The translations under genes and the position numbers were made by a program. A stretch of DNA of 64,000 nt from Diprion similis (taxonomy: Eukaryota; Arthropoda; Insecta; Hymenoptera; Diprionidae), in contig NC_060118.1 in the NCBI RefSeq assembly GCF_021155765.1, forward strand, positions 310,001 to 374,000, written 5' to 3'. Of the stretch, positions 10,435 to 21,959 are shown one piece after another. Below the pieces are notes generated by a model. The model was not told the origin of the DNA and ran no database searches. It was given only the letters and a program-made list of their open reading frames with translations. The stretch's first letter is position 1; the number at the start of each line of letters is the position of its first letter.

Positions 10435-10591
10435 TTTCGAAGTTTAAACCCCAGCAAAATCAAAATCTTCTTGGTTTTTAAAGTAAGCAAACGTTCGGAA
10501 TTTAGTGACCCTTTTGTATCCCTCGGTGATTCAGTACTGACCGAAACAGTGCTGGATGCTTGATTATATGCGTTGTTGTATGTTAGCATTT

Positions 10592-11323
10592 TCAATCTTC
10601 TTTCAAGTGAAGTCGTAAAGTGATTTCTTCCCCTCTGAAATTGACCGGTGCTCCGCTCTGGTCAACTATACTCAGCGTTATGTTGTCAATCACGCGATCA
10701 CTCACCGGCATGTAGATGATGCTTCGGGGCGATTCCGAAATTTTATAACCTGGTGGAACGTCTGGCGAAAATTCGTGTATCGTGTGAGCCTGCGAACTAT
10801 TGCTGAATGCGCCATATGTTACGCTACACTCCACTTTAATGGAATTAACTTTAGATATTTTTATCGGGTTTGTCGACTCGTGCCATTACCCTGCTTCACG
10901 TATCTCACCATCATCAAACCCTAACAATGGCGCTATCGAGTTATCATCCAAGAAATCAATGTCCCATCTACACCAAACTTCCGATTTAAGTGTATTATTG
11001 TTGGCTCGAATTATTATGTTTGGTCCTTCCACCACCATTTTACAAGCGCTAACATTTTGTGAAACATCAATCACGTATTCCATATGTTTTTGCACATATT
11101 TGTTTACATCCTCAATGGTATACGACCCCGTCGGTATAGTAATTCGATTATTGTAATTATAACCCAAGCTGTTGCATGTTTCATCAATGTTGGGTATTGA
11201 ATTGTATGATTGAAACGTGACCAGTCCCATTGAATACGATTTGCGGTGATTCAGAATTATCGGTGGAAAGTAATTCGCACTCAGAGTCGATGTATTACCC
11301 GTTAACGTGAAGGTTATAGACAT
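10592..11323 (-). pseudogene. Penton-like minor capsid protein, in-frame TAA
   Basis: Starts at ATG 11321-11323 (MSITFTLTGNTSTLSANYFP), whose A is the last base of the protease stop (TAATG). It encodes about 240 residues in one frame, ending GEEITLRLHLKED. That C-terminal strand and the preceding SDRVIDNITLSIVDQSG block are typical of the single jelly-roll penton/minor capsid proteins of Polintons. One in-frame TAA at 10886-10888, after LLGFDDGEIREAG, interrupts it two-thirds along; the frame is unchanged on both sides, so it is a point nonsense mutation. In the particle it would occupy the vertices. Next gene on the strand is the major capsid protein, 158 bp on. Confidence 0.75.
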
Positions 11324-11737
11324 TATTCCTTCGCTGCGAGAAATTTCAAACACAACTCTCCGCAATTGGATGCGTTGTCAGACTGATGCCTGTCATGATT
11401 GTACCAGATAACATTCCTTCCACCGAAGTATCGCACAACTTCGTTCGGCGGTGGTAAATTGCCAAAACTGTCGTAATAATACATGTTCTGTCCAATTTTT
11501 TTTATAAGCCACCCAATGTGTCCCCATTCCCGCATCACTATCTAAATTTATAATTCCGCTCTCGCGAACTCTGATTCGTTTCGGTAGATTGTTCCGCATA
11601 AAAATACCCCGGAAATGTGATATTTTCATTTTTTTGGCAAATTTCCACAGTTCACGGTCTGTAGTAACCCCTTGCGGAAGTTTCACATTTCGGAGTTTTT
11701 TTTTAGCTTGTTGGTTGATTTCAAGAATAGCCCCCAT
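11323..11737 (-). pseudogene. Adenain-like cysteine protease, frameshifted
   Basis: The catalytic elements of the adenovirus-type maturation protease are visible in order: His in GTHWVAY, Asp in YYYDSFGNLPPP, Cys in NCGELCLKFLAAKE. The first lies in one frame (11393-11737) and the other two in another (11323-11538). The frame changes around a run of eight T at about 11497-11504, so a one-base indel in the homopolymer is the likely break. Start is ATG 11737 (MGAILEINQQAKKKLRNVKL), overlapping the 3' end of the upstream PLA2/pVI-like gene. In Polintons and adenoviruses this enzyme cleaves capsid precursors. Confidence 0.8.
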
Positions 11738-12490
11738 CCTTTCTTGTAAGGTGCTAAATGAAGTCCCCTACCACGTCCGCCCAATGCAATAGCCTCCATC
11801 GTCTTATTGAGACGTTCGTTTTCTTCCAATTTTTTAGCCGCGCTCGACGCATCATTCACTGCTTTAGCGATGCCGGCCGCCCCACCTGGCGAATATGGGT
11901 ATTAATAGTGGTAGAAAACCACCATGCTTTGCAACCTTCAACACTCTTGGCAATTTAACATTCTTCTTATCCCCTCCAATTGCCTGTTTCGCTGCTTTAA
12001 GTGCTATGCGTATCGCGCTCCCTTTGTCCGTCGGTTTAAACTTTTTCACCGCCTGACGTGCGGATGTTATAGCAGCACGTACCGAGGGTTTTCTAATACC
12101 CATACCAGGTTTGACTTTAGCACGCATGGTTTTGTTAACTGCCCAACCTGCTGCACGTTCTGTCCACTTTGCTTCCTTGTCACGACTGCGTTGCAACGCT
12201 GCCTGAGCCAACCTTTCATCAGCCTCGTGTCTAAATTTTAGATCTTTGCTTTTCGCATAGGGAATATCATGTTCTCGACAGGCTTTGTCCAACAAATTCA
12301 CTCCCGTTTGACCGCTGGCAAGACGCTGCTGCAAACGTGTTCCAGGACCGCAGAACTGATAACCCGGTAGATGTAGCTCAATGGGCAAATTATTGATGGC
12401 GGTATTTAACATTCCTCGTCCTCTGGGCATGTGTGCTATCAAGTGTCCGAAAAACAACTGATCAGTATGTATTCGCCCACTGAAACTCAT
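11682..12490 (-). pseudogene. Minor virion protein: PLA2-like domain plus pVI/pX-like tail
   Basis: The first domain has the parvovirus-type phospholipase A2 pattern: calcium-loop LPGYQFCGPGTRLQQRL and catalytic ACREHDIPY. The middle and end are rich in Lys/Arg/Ala (RKPSVRAAITSARQAVKKFK) and then hydrophobic (HGGFLPLLIPIF), like adenoviral core/pVI proteins. The frame closes at 11864 but coding similarity continues in a second frame to the TGA at 11682 (AVNDASSAAKKLEENERLNK, then LHLAPYKKG), so a frameshift sits near 11875. ATG 12488-12490 lies too close to the TATA box (12505-12510); the ATG at 12428-12430 (MPRGRGMLNTAINN) is the better start. A membrane-active role during cell entry is known for such domains in parvoviruses; here it is inference. 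Confidence 0.75.
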
Positions 12491-12504
12491 GCAACAACAC
12501 GAAA

Positions 12505-12512
12505 TTTATAAA
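12505..12512. promoter_or_regulatory. Palindromic TATA box between divergent gene blocks
   Basis: The sequence tttataaa reads as a TATA element on both strands. It lies between the minus-strand virion-gene block (starting at 12490/12430) and the plus-strand ATPase, with only about 50 bp between the divergent coding regions, so it may serve both. Confidence 0.5.
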
Positions 12513-12540
12513 ACAGTCCGTCACTTTACCAATCAAAAAT

Positions 12541-15500
12541 TTGGACAACGACGTGCAACATGTATCAAAAATTAATCACCACGGTAAACTATTACCGACA
12601 TCCGTAAGAAGTATTATTTGCGGACCGTCGAATTGCGGAAAAACCAACGTAGTTATCAGCCTTCTCATTAATCCCAACGGATTACGTTTCCAGAATGTAT
12701 ACATTGTAACGTGGCATTTCAGAATGGCTCGTTACAAGGCTAAAACCCTAAAGGAAACTACCGAAAACGCGTCCCTGGCGGGGTACTTCAAGCAAGCTCG
12801 ATACGATATAGGCGAAAAATACTAGTTACTAATATTTTCTGTACAAATTTTGTAATCCCGCGCTTCGGCGCAAGCTAAACAGGTACCGCGACCACAATCA
12901 TCGAGGGATCAACACGTTTCTTTGATTCACCGAGGGATCGACAACTACCGAAAACTACAGTTCCAGCTACCGACGAATTCAAATACCGTTTCGTAATCAT
13001 GAATCTCCCGTACAACTTTGAATGCCTACTTTTTCGGATGCCGTAAGTTCGACATCAAGGGCAGACCGCAGCCTGTCGTTCACCGACTTACCGGCCAGGA
13101 GCCGGACCGAACCCAAAACACTACGTCCAAAGTTGATGAAGCCCTCGTCCTGAGGATAGACGCAGCCTCCCTGTCAGTAAGGGGTACAATCATTGTGAGT
13201 CATGGTCCACGGACGATGAGGTGCTGTAAGCCGCCGTGTGACTGCATGGTCTTCGTGATATATCGTGGGCAGTTGGCCACTGCCTAGACGACGAAGCCGG
13301 TGGAGGCAAACAATGTGGAGTTGCACTCCATCCGGTAACCTTCCGGAGGTAGCCTACGTACCTGCCTTCTTGGAGGGAACCCCCAATGACAGGCAACCTG
13401 GACCGTACGACGCAGCAGACGAAGAAAAGTACGTGTGATGTCAACTACGCTCATCTAGCGGTAATCGTCGATAACGCGTAGCCGATATTCGCCAGCGGGA
13501 TGACCCAATTATGGTGGGGATTGAATGACCACCGAAGGGGAAGAAGAATCACCTGACGACACCGGCGAGATCGCTAATCCGGACTCCGAACTCTGCCTAT
13601 TCTACGCTCAACCCGCCAGGAGACAGCTTCGCTACCACCTCGCTCTCGTTTAGTTAGAAATCCTCAACCTTCCTCTTATATTCTACCACTATCGCTTATT
13701 CCTCTGCCGCTATCGCTATCGTTACCTTTTTCGCACCCACTACCGTTTTGATCTTTTAGCTTCACTCCTTCCTGTAAAATCACTTCCTTCCTTCTTCGCT
13801 TTCTTTAAGTTTAATTTAATTTAAAATCAGTGCCTAATCTCGTCGCCGACTAAGGTAAGGCTTTCGCCTGTGTATCGTACCGTTACGAAGTTGCTCTAAT
13901 TTCTGTTTCTCTTATGGTATCTTAATTATCGTTTTGGTTGCATCGAATGATGCCAGTATCTTTGTGAATCATGGTCCACGGACATTGGGGTGCTGTAAGC
14001 CGCCGTGCGACTGCATGATTTCGTTTTGTAATTAATTTCCGAAAACTATCGTGAGCGACCTCGTAACTACCGAATATCTTTTGTATTTCTGAATTTCTTT
14101 GCTTAATGCTTATCTTTTGTATCTCTGATTTTCTTTGCTTCTCGTAATTTTATGCTAGAAACGCTTGTGTAATTTCTACTGTCTCTATCGCTATCTTTAC
14201 TTTTCTTACTAGTATTGCCTATCGCTTTGTATCGTATCGCTTGCTTTATATTATTTGCTTTGTGCATGAAATTTCGTATCGTATATTGAGCTACTTGGAG
14301 TACAGCTGAGCGTAGATTGAGCCGCTATATACTACCGCACCTTTGTTTTCTATCGCTTATATTGACTTACATTACTTATTACCTTGTAATATTTTCTTGT
14401 TTCCCGAATATCGTACTTCTGTGTTATCTTAAGTTGCTTATTGTAACCAGGTGTATTTAGTGTATTATTTTTACTCTGCAATCCCTTCTCTAAACCTCTC
14501 AATCTCGTATAACTTTTGTATTTTCTCTCGTTATCGTAATTTCGAATTTCCTTGTTAATTTAATATCGTAATTTTGACTGTTGTAATTATCGAATCGCTT
14601 GCTGTGAATAATTCTTCCGTATAAGCTTCCGATATTTGTGAATCGTATACCACTGTCAATCTTTCTCGCTAATTACCGTTTGTCGTAATTTAAATATTAT
14701 TTTCTTGTCACTATAATTCTAAGCTACCGTCAATTCCGTCAACTACCGATTTTCGCTAAAGTTTCACTCTTGCTTTAATTTAACAATTCTCGTAGTGCCG
14801 CTTCTGAAATTTGGGTAAGATCACGTCGCCCAGTGACGCCTAGTTTAAGTAGACTTTTTGCATTATATCGCTTCTCTCGACCTACGATTAATTTCTTTTG
14901 CCAACTATTATTTTGTGCGAATTATCGCTTAACTTCTTTAACCGAAAATCTTGTAAATAATTCTTGTAAACTCTCGTTGACTAAATATCTTTTGTTAACT
15001 TTCTGTAACAAATTGACTAATCTACCGCTTATGAACTGATCAATAATATACGACTGGTTGGCTTGTTAATTTACTTGATTCGAGCTTATTTCTTGATCTC
15101 TTTATTTTCCTATTTCCGTAACTGTTGTAACTGCCTTTGGATACCGCCACTCTACCAGTTCGTGTGAGTACCTGAGCCTAGCCAGCCATACAACGGGTTC
15201 TCTAATTATTATTATCGTATCGTATCTTTCCCTTTTCTCTAAAAATTGACGCTGAAGCGTCTGGCGCCCAACGAGTATCTTTTCGTATCTTAAATATCGT
15301 ATCGAATAATTGGAGAATCGCGCCAAAGTGTTAACGGTAAGTCCTCGTCAGAGGGTAACAGAATTTAGCGTCACAACATATATTCCAAGTCTTTGGCGCA
15401 GCCAAAATATGAATATTCACGCAGGGTCTTGAATCGTGTACCTGGTGTGTCCTATCTTACCTATTCCAACAATTGCGACGTTATTCCGGTGGAGCAGTCC

Positions 15501-15866
15501 AAGCCGAACACGATTTTTATTTTCGATGATATTGCCTGTGATAAGCAGGACGTGGTTAGGGAATATTTCTGCATGGGTCGACATAAATCAGTTGATTGTT
15601 TCTATCTGTGTCAAACATACACAAGAATCCCCAAACATCTGATTCGTGATAATGCAAACTTCATAATTCTCTTCAAACAAGACGCTAAGAACTTGCGACA
15701 TGTATTCGATGATCATGTGAATACAGATATGAAGTATGCTGAATTTGAAGAATTATGTTCCATCTGCTGGCGTTCGAAGTATGGATTTCTAACGATTGAT
15801 AAAGATAGTCCCATGAATTCCGATCGATATCGCAGAGGGTTCGATGAATTTATCATAAAAACGTGA
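12541..15866 (+). pseudogene. Polinton packaging ATPase (FtsK/HerA-like), split by solo LTR
   Basis: The Walker A motif GPSNCGKT lies at about residues 27-34 of the first part (12541-12704). The Walker B stretch TIFIFDDIA and the sensor-like DCFYLCQTY follow in the second part (15380-15866). Between them a 2,671-bp solo LTR (12705-15375) with a 4-bp TSD interrupts the frame; ignoring it, the codons on both sides join in phase. The apparent open frame 12705-12825 is LTR sequence, not ATPase. The start is doubtful: the expected position carries TTG (12541), perhaps a decayed ATG. The second part is open to TGA at 15864-15866. The enzyme would drive genome packaging into the capsid. Confidence 0.85.
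12705..15375. mobile_element. Solo LTR (TG...CA) inside the ATPase gene
   Basis: Begins TGTAACGTGGC and ends TTTAGCGTCACA, giving a 5'-TG...CA-3' element with imperfect inverted ends (TGTAACG/TGTGACG), flanked by a 4-bp duplication ACAT at 12701-12704 and 15376-15379. No gag, pol or long ORF lies inside. Two internal segments of about 60 bp are duplicated (around 13195-13255 and 13968-14028, both with catggtccacggac and tgctgtaagccgccgtg). Termini and TSD size fit a Ty3/Gypsy-type solo LTR, unusually long. A second element with the same terminal heptamers lies at 56580-57462. A non-autonomous element with LTR-like ends is the alternative. Confidence 0.8.
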
Positions 15867-15904
15867 TGTAACCCGCCTGAGGTTACAGTGTTACGTCTGA
15901 ATGT

Positions 15905-17052
15905 GTGCCTATAACATCTTTAAGTATACTAAAGACAACGAAATCTGAGACCGATTTGAAGCGCAAGATAGTGGAAGCAAGCGATGCGGTGAGGAAGAAA
16001 TATCAAGCATTGAAAACTGATCGCATAGCCGACAGCGAAGCTATGGAGAGAACTTTTAAACCGATTGTTGAGCCGCTGACTGCTATAGCAAAGGCATCTG
16101 AGTTCAAAGCGGATGCTATAAAGCCTGAAGTATTTGCTGAAAATGATGATGAATTAGATAAAAGTATGGCTTGGGACTCTTACAAACAAACTCCAAACTC
16201 AGAATATCGCTTACGAAAACCGAGTCAATCGCTTATCAGGAAAGTGTTTCAACGCAGAGGGGGTCTGGAGAAATCTACACCCAATACGCGTGAAAGCAGT
16301 GATATTGAAGATGACGCGAACGTTACGATTGAGCCAACTATTCCCGTCTTGCGTGAAACGGTTTACACGACGCCAGTCACCGAATCTCATACGGAATCGC
16401 CGCGGTCGGCGTTGATGGAGCAGATGGCTGACCTGATATTTCAACGCATATGGAACGCGCGTTCGAGGAAAACTTTGGCACTTTGGCCAAGAATTATATA
16501 ATGAATTCAATTCGCGATACGGCAAATACAATGGATTCGGTTTACGGAATTAGATTTGAGAACAATGATGGAGCCCCTGGTTTCATGATTGGTGACTCAC
16601 CGATTGAATTTGAGCTAGATCATTTTTACGTTGAAAACATGCGATTCAAAACAACTCCGGGTATATTGGAACTCATGTTTAAGAAAATCCTCGACGAAGA
16701 TATGTACACAGATGATGATCTTCGTAAATATCACGACATCATAGATTCTACAAATGCCCACTAAAGAGGCTATCTAAAAACTGGTCAAGTATGCGGTAAT
16801 AAATCCTACAAATATCGGAACATTATACGCAAGTTATTTCCAAGTCGCTCGGCACTCGGTGAAGGTCTCAACAGCAGTAAACATATCGTGCGAAAGAATT
16901 CTCGATTAGAGTATACATATTGGGATGATCCAAACGAGTTGGTGGACAGGTTGTGGTTATTAAGTCGTTCCGAGGCTGCCGGTAACACGGCTCACACGAA
17001 TGAGATTATCTCAATAGTGAAGGAATTACGCAAAGCTGATATTATTGTTTGA
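15905..17052 (+). pseudogene. Conserved Polinton protein upstream of integrase, broken
   Basis: A family regularly found beside Polinton integrases, function unknown. The N-terminal part (15905-16450) is charged and helical (ETDLKRKIVEASDAVRKKYQ). The C-terminal part has a recognisable compact domain: NTMDSVYGIRFENNDGAPGF, TPGILELMFKKILDEDMYTD, and after 16765 the YTYWDDPNELVDRL block. Three defects: the frame begins at GTG rather than ATG; a frameshift lies at about 16440-16450; an in-frame TAA stands at 16762-16764. After that stop the same frame stays open to TGA 17050-17052, three bases before the integrase ATG (17056), so the two genes are tightly packed. Confidence 0.7.
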
Positions 17053-17055
17053 AGA

Positions 17056-17979
17056 ATGAGTGGGGAGAAAATACAGCTGGTCAGAGAGCTACATGCACCG
17101 GCTCGTCGTAACTTTAAGCGCCGACGAGTGATCGTAAAAGGCTTTGATGACTTGTGGCAAGCGGATTTGATCGAAATGCGGCAGTATGCCAAAATAAATC
17201 GAAATTTCAATTACATTCTAACGGTCATCGACGTGTTATCCAAATTCGCGTGGGCTGTGGCACTGAAAAATAAGAGTGCTCAATCGGTTGTCGACGGATT
17301 TAAAGAAGTTATTCAAAGCGGTCGTTCACCTAAGAATCTTCAATCGGACGATGGTAAAGAATTTTTCAATGCCGAATTTAAAAAGTTAATGACAAAGCAA
17401 TACATCAACCATTACTCAACCTACAGCGCTATGAAGGCATCGGTCATAGAACGTTGGAATCGCACACTCAAGGATAAAATGTGGCGATCATTCAGCCTGA
17501 ATGGATCATACAAATGGATTGATAATATACAACAGTTGGTGGCGGCATACAATAAGAGCAAACATAGTACCACGGGTATGGCACCGATAAAAGTGAATCG
17601 TAAAAATGCAAACCAGTTACTCGCAGCAGTCTACAGCAACGTCAAACAAGTTAAGCCAGCAAAATATAAAGTAGGAGATTTCGTGAGAGTTAGCAAGTAC
17701 AAGACGATATTCGCGAAAGGTTACACGCCGAATTGGTCGACCGAAATTTTCAAGATTCAAAAAGTACAAAACACAAATCCGCGAACTTATCTTCTGATAG
17801 ATCAGCAGTCGAACCCAATCCAGGGGGGTTTCTATGAACAAGAACTGCATTCCGTGAAATATCCCGACATATATTTAGTGGAGAGAGTTTTGAAGAGGAA
17901 AGGTGATAAGGTGTTTGTGAAGTGGTTGGGTCTAGATAAATCACACAATTCTTGGATAAATAAAGACAATGCATTGTAG
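17056..17979 (+). CDS. Polinton integrase (rve, DDE) with C-terminal chromodomain
   Basis: Intact 307-codon frame starting MSGEKIQLVRELHAPARRNF. The catalytic triad is visible: Asp in DLWQADLIEM, Asp in LQSDDGKEF, Glu in SVIERWNRTLKDK. The C-terminal third holds an SH3-like region (KVGDFVRVSKYKTIFAKGY) and a chromodomain-like end (YLVERVLKRKGDKVFVKWLG ... HNSWI). It would insert the linear element and create the 6-bp TSD. The converging PolB gene ends 50 bp further on. A homologous tail occurs twice at 25821-26087 and 27726-27992 in the decayed second Polinton, and a divergent integrase at 59154-60134. Confidence 0.95.
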   Translation: MSGEKIQLVRELHAPARRNFKRRRVIVKGFDDLWQADLIEMRQYAKINRNFNYILTVIDVLSKFAWAVALKNKSAQSVVDGFKEVIQSGRSPKNLQSDDGKEFFNAEFKKLMTKQYINHYSTYSAMKASVIERWNRTLKDKMWRSFSLNGSYKWIDNIQQLVAAYNKSKHSTTGMAPIKVNRKNANQLLAAVYSNVKQVKPAKYKVGDFVRVSKYKTIFAKGYTPNWSTEIFKIQKVQNTNPRTYLLIDQQSNPIQGGFYEQELHSVKYPDIYLVERVLKRKGDKVFVKWLGLDKSHNSWINKDNAL

Positions 17980-17983
17980 TCGT

Positions 17984-18020
17984 TTTATTCACATCATGTT
18001 TATATTTTTTGTTAAATAAA
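17984..18020. terminator. Overlapping polyadenylation signals, integrase and PolB
   Basis: AATAAA at 18015-18020 lies 36 bp after the integrase stop on the plus strand. TTTATT at 17984-17989 (AATAAA on the minus strand) lies 40 bp beyond the PolB stop. The convergent genes share a 50-bp 3' region. Confidence 0.6.
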
Positions 18021-18028
18021 TATTATTT

Positions 18029-21000
18029 CTATACAGATGGTGTAATTTTTACATGTCCCCAGGGTAACGTGTCTGTACTATCGGGTAGTAAATACCGCTT
18101 ATCATCGTGATGGCTTAAAGCAAGTTTCAATTGTCGAATTGAATACACTTCATGCAGATTCGAACGAATGGTTCGCTGCAATTTTGAAATACTCTCGTGT
18201 TGGTTAAGGCAGTCGAGATAATTTTCGGAAGTTATTTGATTGTTCAATACATTATTTTTCACACCTTTTGCTCTCTTCACGATCTTTTTGTCATCCATTC
18301 GCGTCGCATATATTTTGGATCGCAATCCGACCAATTCAGTCATTATTTCGCCATTTCTCTCATCCTTTATTATTCCTACAACTTTTTTGTTAACCTGAGG
18401 GATTTTATAAATATTATCCGCAGGATAATCGCTGGTGTCGAATCTGTCAATATTGTTGCGAATGAATTCATAAACGTCGCAAGATTTTATTTCATAAATA
18501 AGACTGTCCGTATCGGTATACATTAACTTACAATTTGATTTCAACTTTGGTAACATAAAAGAATAATGAAAATCGTAGACGCAAATTTTCGATAAATCTA
18601 GAATGGCCATTCCGACGTAAATTGGCTTGTTAAATATCACTTCGAGCCTGTTCAGCTGTATCGCAACGAAATTTTCATCGAATATACTTCGACTGTGGAA
18701 ATTTGGTCGCGATATCAGTGCTTTGACTCCGCAACGTCCATGCCATTTTTGCGCTAACTTGACGTCTGAATATTTACGAATATTTTCCATCGTTTTACCA
18801 AATACCGCGTTGTTCATCAGTTTGTATAGATTCTGTTCGAATTTGTTGGCACTTTTGGCTCTTAACGTCGTGTTCAAATCAATATAACTCTTCAACCATG
18901 CTGATTGTTTGAATTTCAATATTCTATGAATTTTACGCAATATCAAACCGTTTTTCACACACTATTGCAAATTACGATAATGTATAACATAACGTGTCTT
19001 GTTCTGCAACGTAGCTAAAAGTTTCGGAGTTTTCCCACCGGGCGGTTTTTGATGATTTGGACAAAAGGGTAAGTCTTGATGTAATACGTGAACATTGGTG
19101 GGGTATTCTAAATCTACCTCCAATATGTATCCATCATCAGACTCTTCACCAACGTGCATGAAATCAAAATCATGTACTCGATGCACCCATTCAAAATTTC
19201 TACAAGGCAGGTACTGAGACATCGCCCAACCATATAAATTATTTACGTCTAAGTAGAGCAATGATTTGGTTTCCAACTGCGGATTGTAGTCTGTCATATA
19301 TTTATTATTCGATATACTGTATCGATTCGAGCATTGACTCAATCCTCCTCGCAAGCCTGCTTCAATGAACAGCAGCATATCAACGTCCGTGAGCAATTCC
19401 AGATGAATTCTTGTGTGGAAAAGCATGCAATCCCAAGTAAAACCGGGTAAGGTACAGTAGTGTGCTGGATCTATCTTATATATTCGGAGGCAATTATCCC
19501 GGAAATTTTAAAAGACGTCTGCGAGGAGCATTACGTCAATTTTCAGATACAAATCACTATACTCGCCCAATGTTGTGATATTAAAACTGCACCAAACGTT
19601 CTGTGCATGAGCATAGTCTTCGTCTTCAATATTTTGGTCGTTCAATACGTTATAAAATGATTCTTTCGAGGGTAATGAGCGTTCGTTCAGTCGGTCAGCT
19701 TCGGTCACGTAATCATACGGAAATATCCCTTTGCGGGTTAGAAGATTGAATTGCGAATCTGTGGCGTTGGGGAATTGACATTTCAAATTCGTTAAATCAT
19801 TGTGCCGCAGGTAAGAACTTAGTTCGGCTAAACTCGAACTCATATGTCGATAAGAATCGATGAATTGAAGTCTTACGGCGAGGCTGTGAAACGTCTGGGT
19901 GAATGCTATGTACTTTTCTTTGGTAATTGGAAGAACACTGAGCGAGGATGATTTAATATTAGCCAATTCACCGATTATGAAGTGTGCATCGTAACCACTC
20001 GAGTTGTGGAATACAACGGGTACGGTGCGATTGAGTTTGTAATTCAGATTACAATTTGAATGTGCAGGCCCGCGATATAGTCCTGTAACATGACAATGAT
20101 CCTTCACGCGATCATTTGGATGCACAAATTTTAACTCGCAAATGTGACATACTTCAGCGTTTTCGAATTCAGTCTGTTGTTGACCAGACAATTGATACAT
20201 AGGTTTCTTTTGATTGAAGTATTCAGCTACCCTAACTAAGATTCCGTGTAATTGATGGGCTAACCATTTCTGACAATCGACACCTCGATAGGAATTGTAG
20301 TATGATAGCGACTCATCGTAACTACATTTAAAATAATAACCTACGCTATATGGTACATGTTTCTGATATATCTTCGTATGCGATGATTCAGAGGACTGTG
20401 AGGAATTCTCCAACAAACACTCAAAATCTGCGTAAACTATGTATGGTACTTGCATTTTGTTCGAGTAATTCTCGAACTTTAACCACTTGTTGGACTTATC
20501 TGGAAGCGTGAGTTTACAAGGTGTATCTGGACTGCAATCAAGCCTGTGCGCGAGGAATTTTGCTTCGGAGTAGAAAAAATGTAAACATCGATTACAAACA
20601 TGGATTGCATTCGTACGTGCATTCAATTGATGATTGACTAGTCGCGATAAATTTTTAATCCAACAGAAGTGTGTTCTTTCATGGAAGAATTCATCATCAA
20701 GATTTTCATCGTGTAGCATGAGCAAGTTGATGTGTTCGATATTTGGATTTTCATGCCGACTGATGAGTAGTGGTAAGACTTGATGCCGCTTGCCCCGTTT
20801 CTCCAGAATATATACATTCACGGAAATATTATTAAGTTTTTCAAATTTCGGTATGTCATTTAATTTTGTAGGGAATTTGATACCAGTGAAATTGAATACT
20901 TGATTGTAATGGGGGTAGGAAGTTACTCGATTCGCGTTTGTTGCAGCAGGATGTCGAGCGGATACGCAAGCCCAAGCAAAACAAGCGTTATCGGCATTTT

Positions 21001-21721
21001 GAACATCAACCACGGCTTTTTTAACCTTAATATCGCTCGGCAAGTCCATCCACATCGAACCTACCAGCGGCTCATACTTGTTTATGTTAACTAATAAATT
21101 ATCTATACTAATCAAGGCCCAGCCACTATCACGCTCCTGAAATTTTCCGATTTGAGCCAGTAGAGGTAATGTAACATACTCGTCGTACCATTCCGCCAGA
21201 TCCGAGGTTGTTTGGAGAGTAGCGTTCTTCGTATGAAAGAATTTTGTTTCGGATTTCACATCCAGAACAAAAGTTGCAGATAGCGTGGTGTTGACTTTCA
21301 GATGGTGATGTTGGCGAAGCAATGTGTTGAGTTTGTCGAAAATAACGGTGTATGCAGCTGTGAGGAATAGTTTTAGATCGCTGATTCGAAAGTTGGTGAT
21401 TACCCCGGTGATCGAACGCTTCTCGAACGCAGATTCCAAATCATCCCATTGAATGGCCGGAGCGTCATGTGAACCACCTCGAATTGAAGGGTTTAACACA
21501 GCACGTTGAGAGGTCAATTTAACAATAAGAGTCTGAATCTTTCGTTTATCGGCAAAACTGGTGGTTCGATCTCTGTAAAAGTCGTTGAGGGTTTTTAAAA
21601 GTTTGAGACTAATAGTGTTCCACTGCGAAGCGAGATCTTCATTGGAGTCCGTAGTGAGTCGCTGGTATGCAATGTCTAATTTATCAATTACGGTATGAAA
21701 CTCGTCGAACCGGTTTGCCAT
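18029..21721 (-). pseudogene. Protein-primed family B DNA polymerase, two in-frame stops
   Basis: One continuous frame from ATG 21721 (MANRFDEFHTVIDKLDIAYQ) to 18029, about 1,230 codons, interrupted only by TAA at 19508-19510 (after MLLADVF) and TAG at 18962-18964 (after HYRNLQ). Motifs in order: a Cys/His segment (CNRCLHFFYSEAKFLAHRLDC), exonuclease I in PYIVYADFECLL, an HNH-like CHICEL...DHCHVTG block, exonuclease II in NSSGYDAHFI, exonuclease III in YSDLYLKIDVMLLAD, polymerase A in LLYLDVNNLYGWAM, B in [16 protein letters not shown] in MYTDTDSLIY. It would replicate the linear element from a terminal protein. The two stops make it nonfunctional unless read through. Confidence 0.9.
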
Positions 21722-21959
21722 TGTGCCTCCAAAAAAGTTTCGAAAATTATATGAACAGCACTCGTCATACAATGTACGATTCAACTCGCAGCTACTCTTC
21801 GCGCACAGTATTAGCAATTATGCTATAGTTCTCATTAGCAGCTCTAACGTAAATATATTCATCGACTACGGAGAGATCCTGGTGAAAAAAGTATATCGGT
21901 TCCCACTCAATGTCTTCGAATCTGTATATCACTGATGGCTGTAATGGGATGTGTGGTTC

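Noticed and set aside
12705-12825. Continuation of the ATPase ORF past 12704
   Set aside because: The sequence beyond 12704 is the beginning of the solo LTR (TGTAACG...). The true ATPase coding resumes at 15380 after the ACAT duplication.
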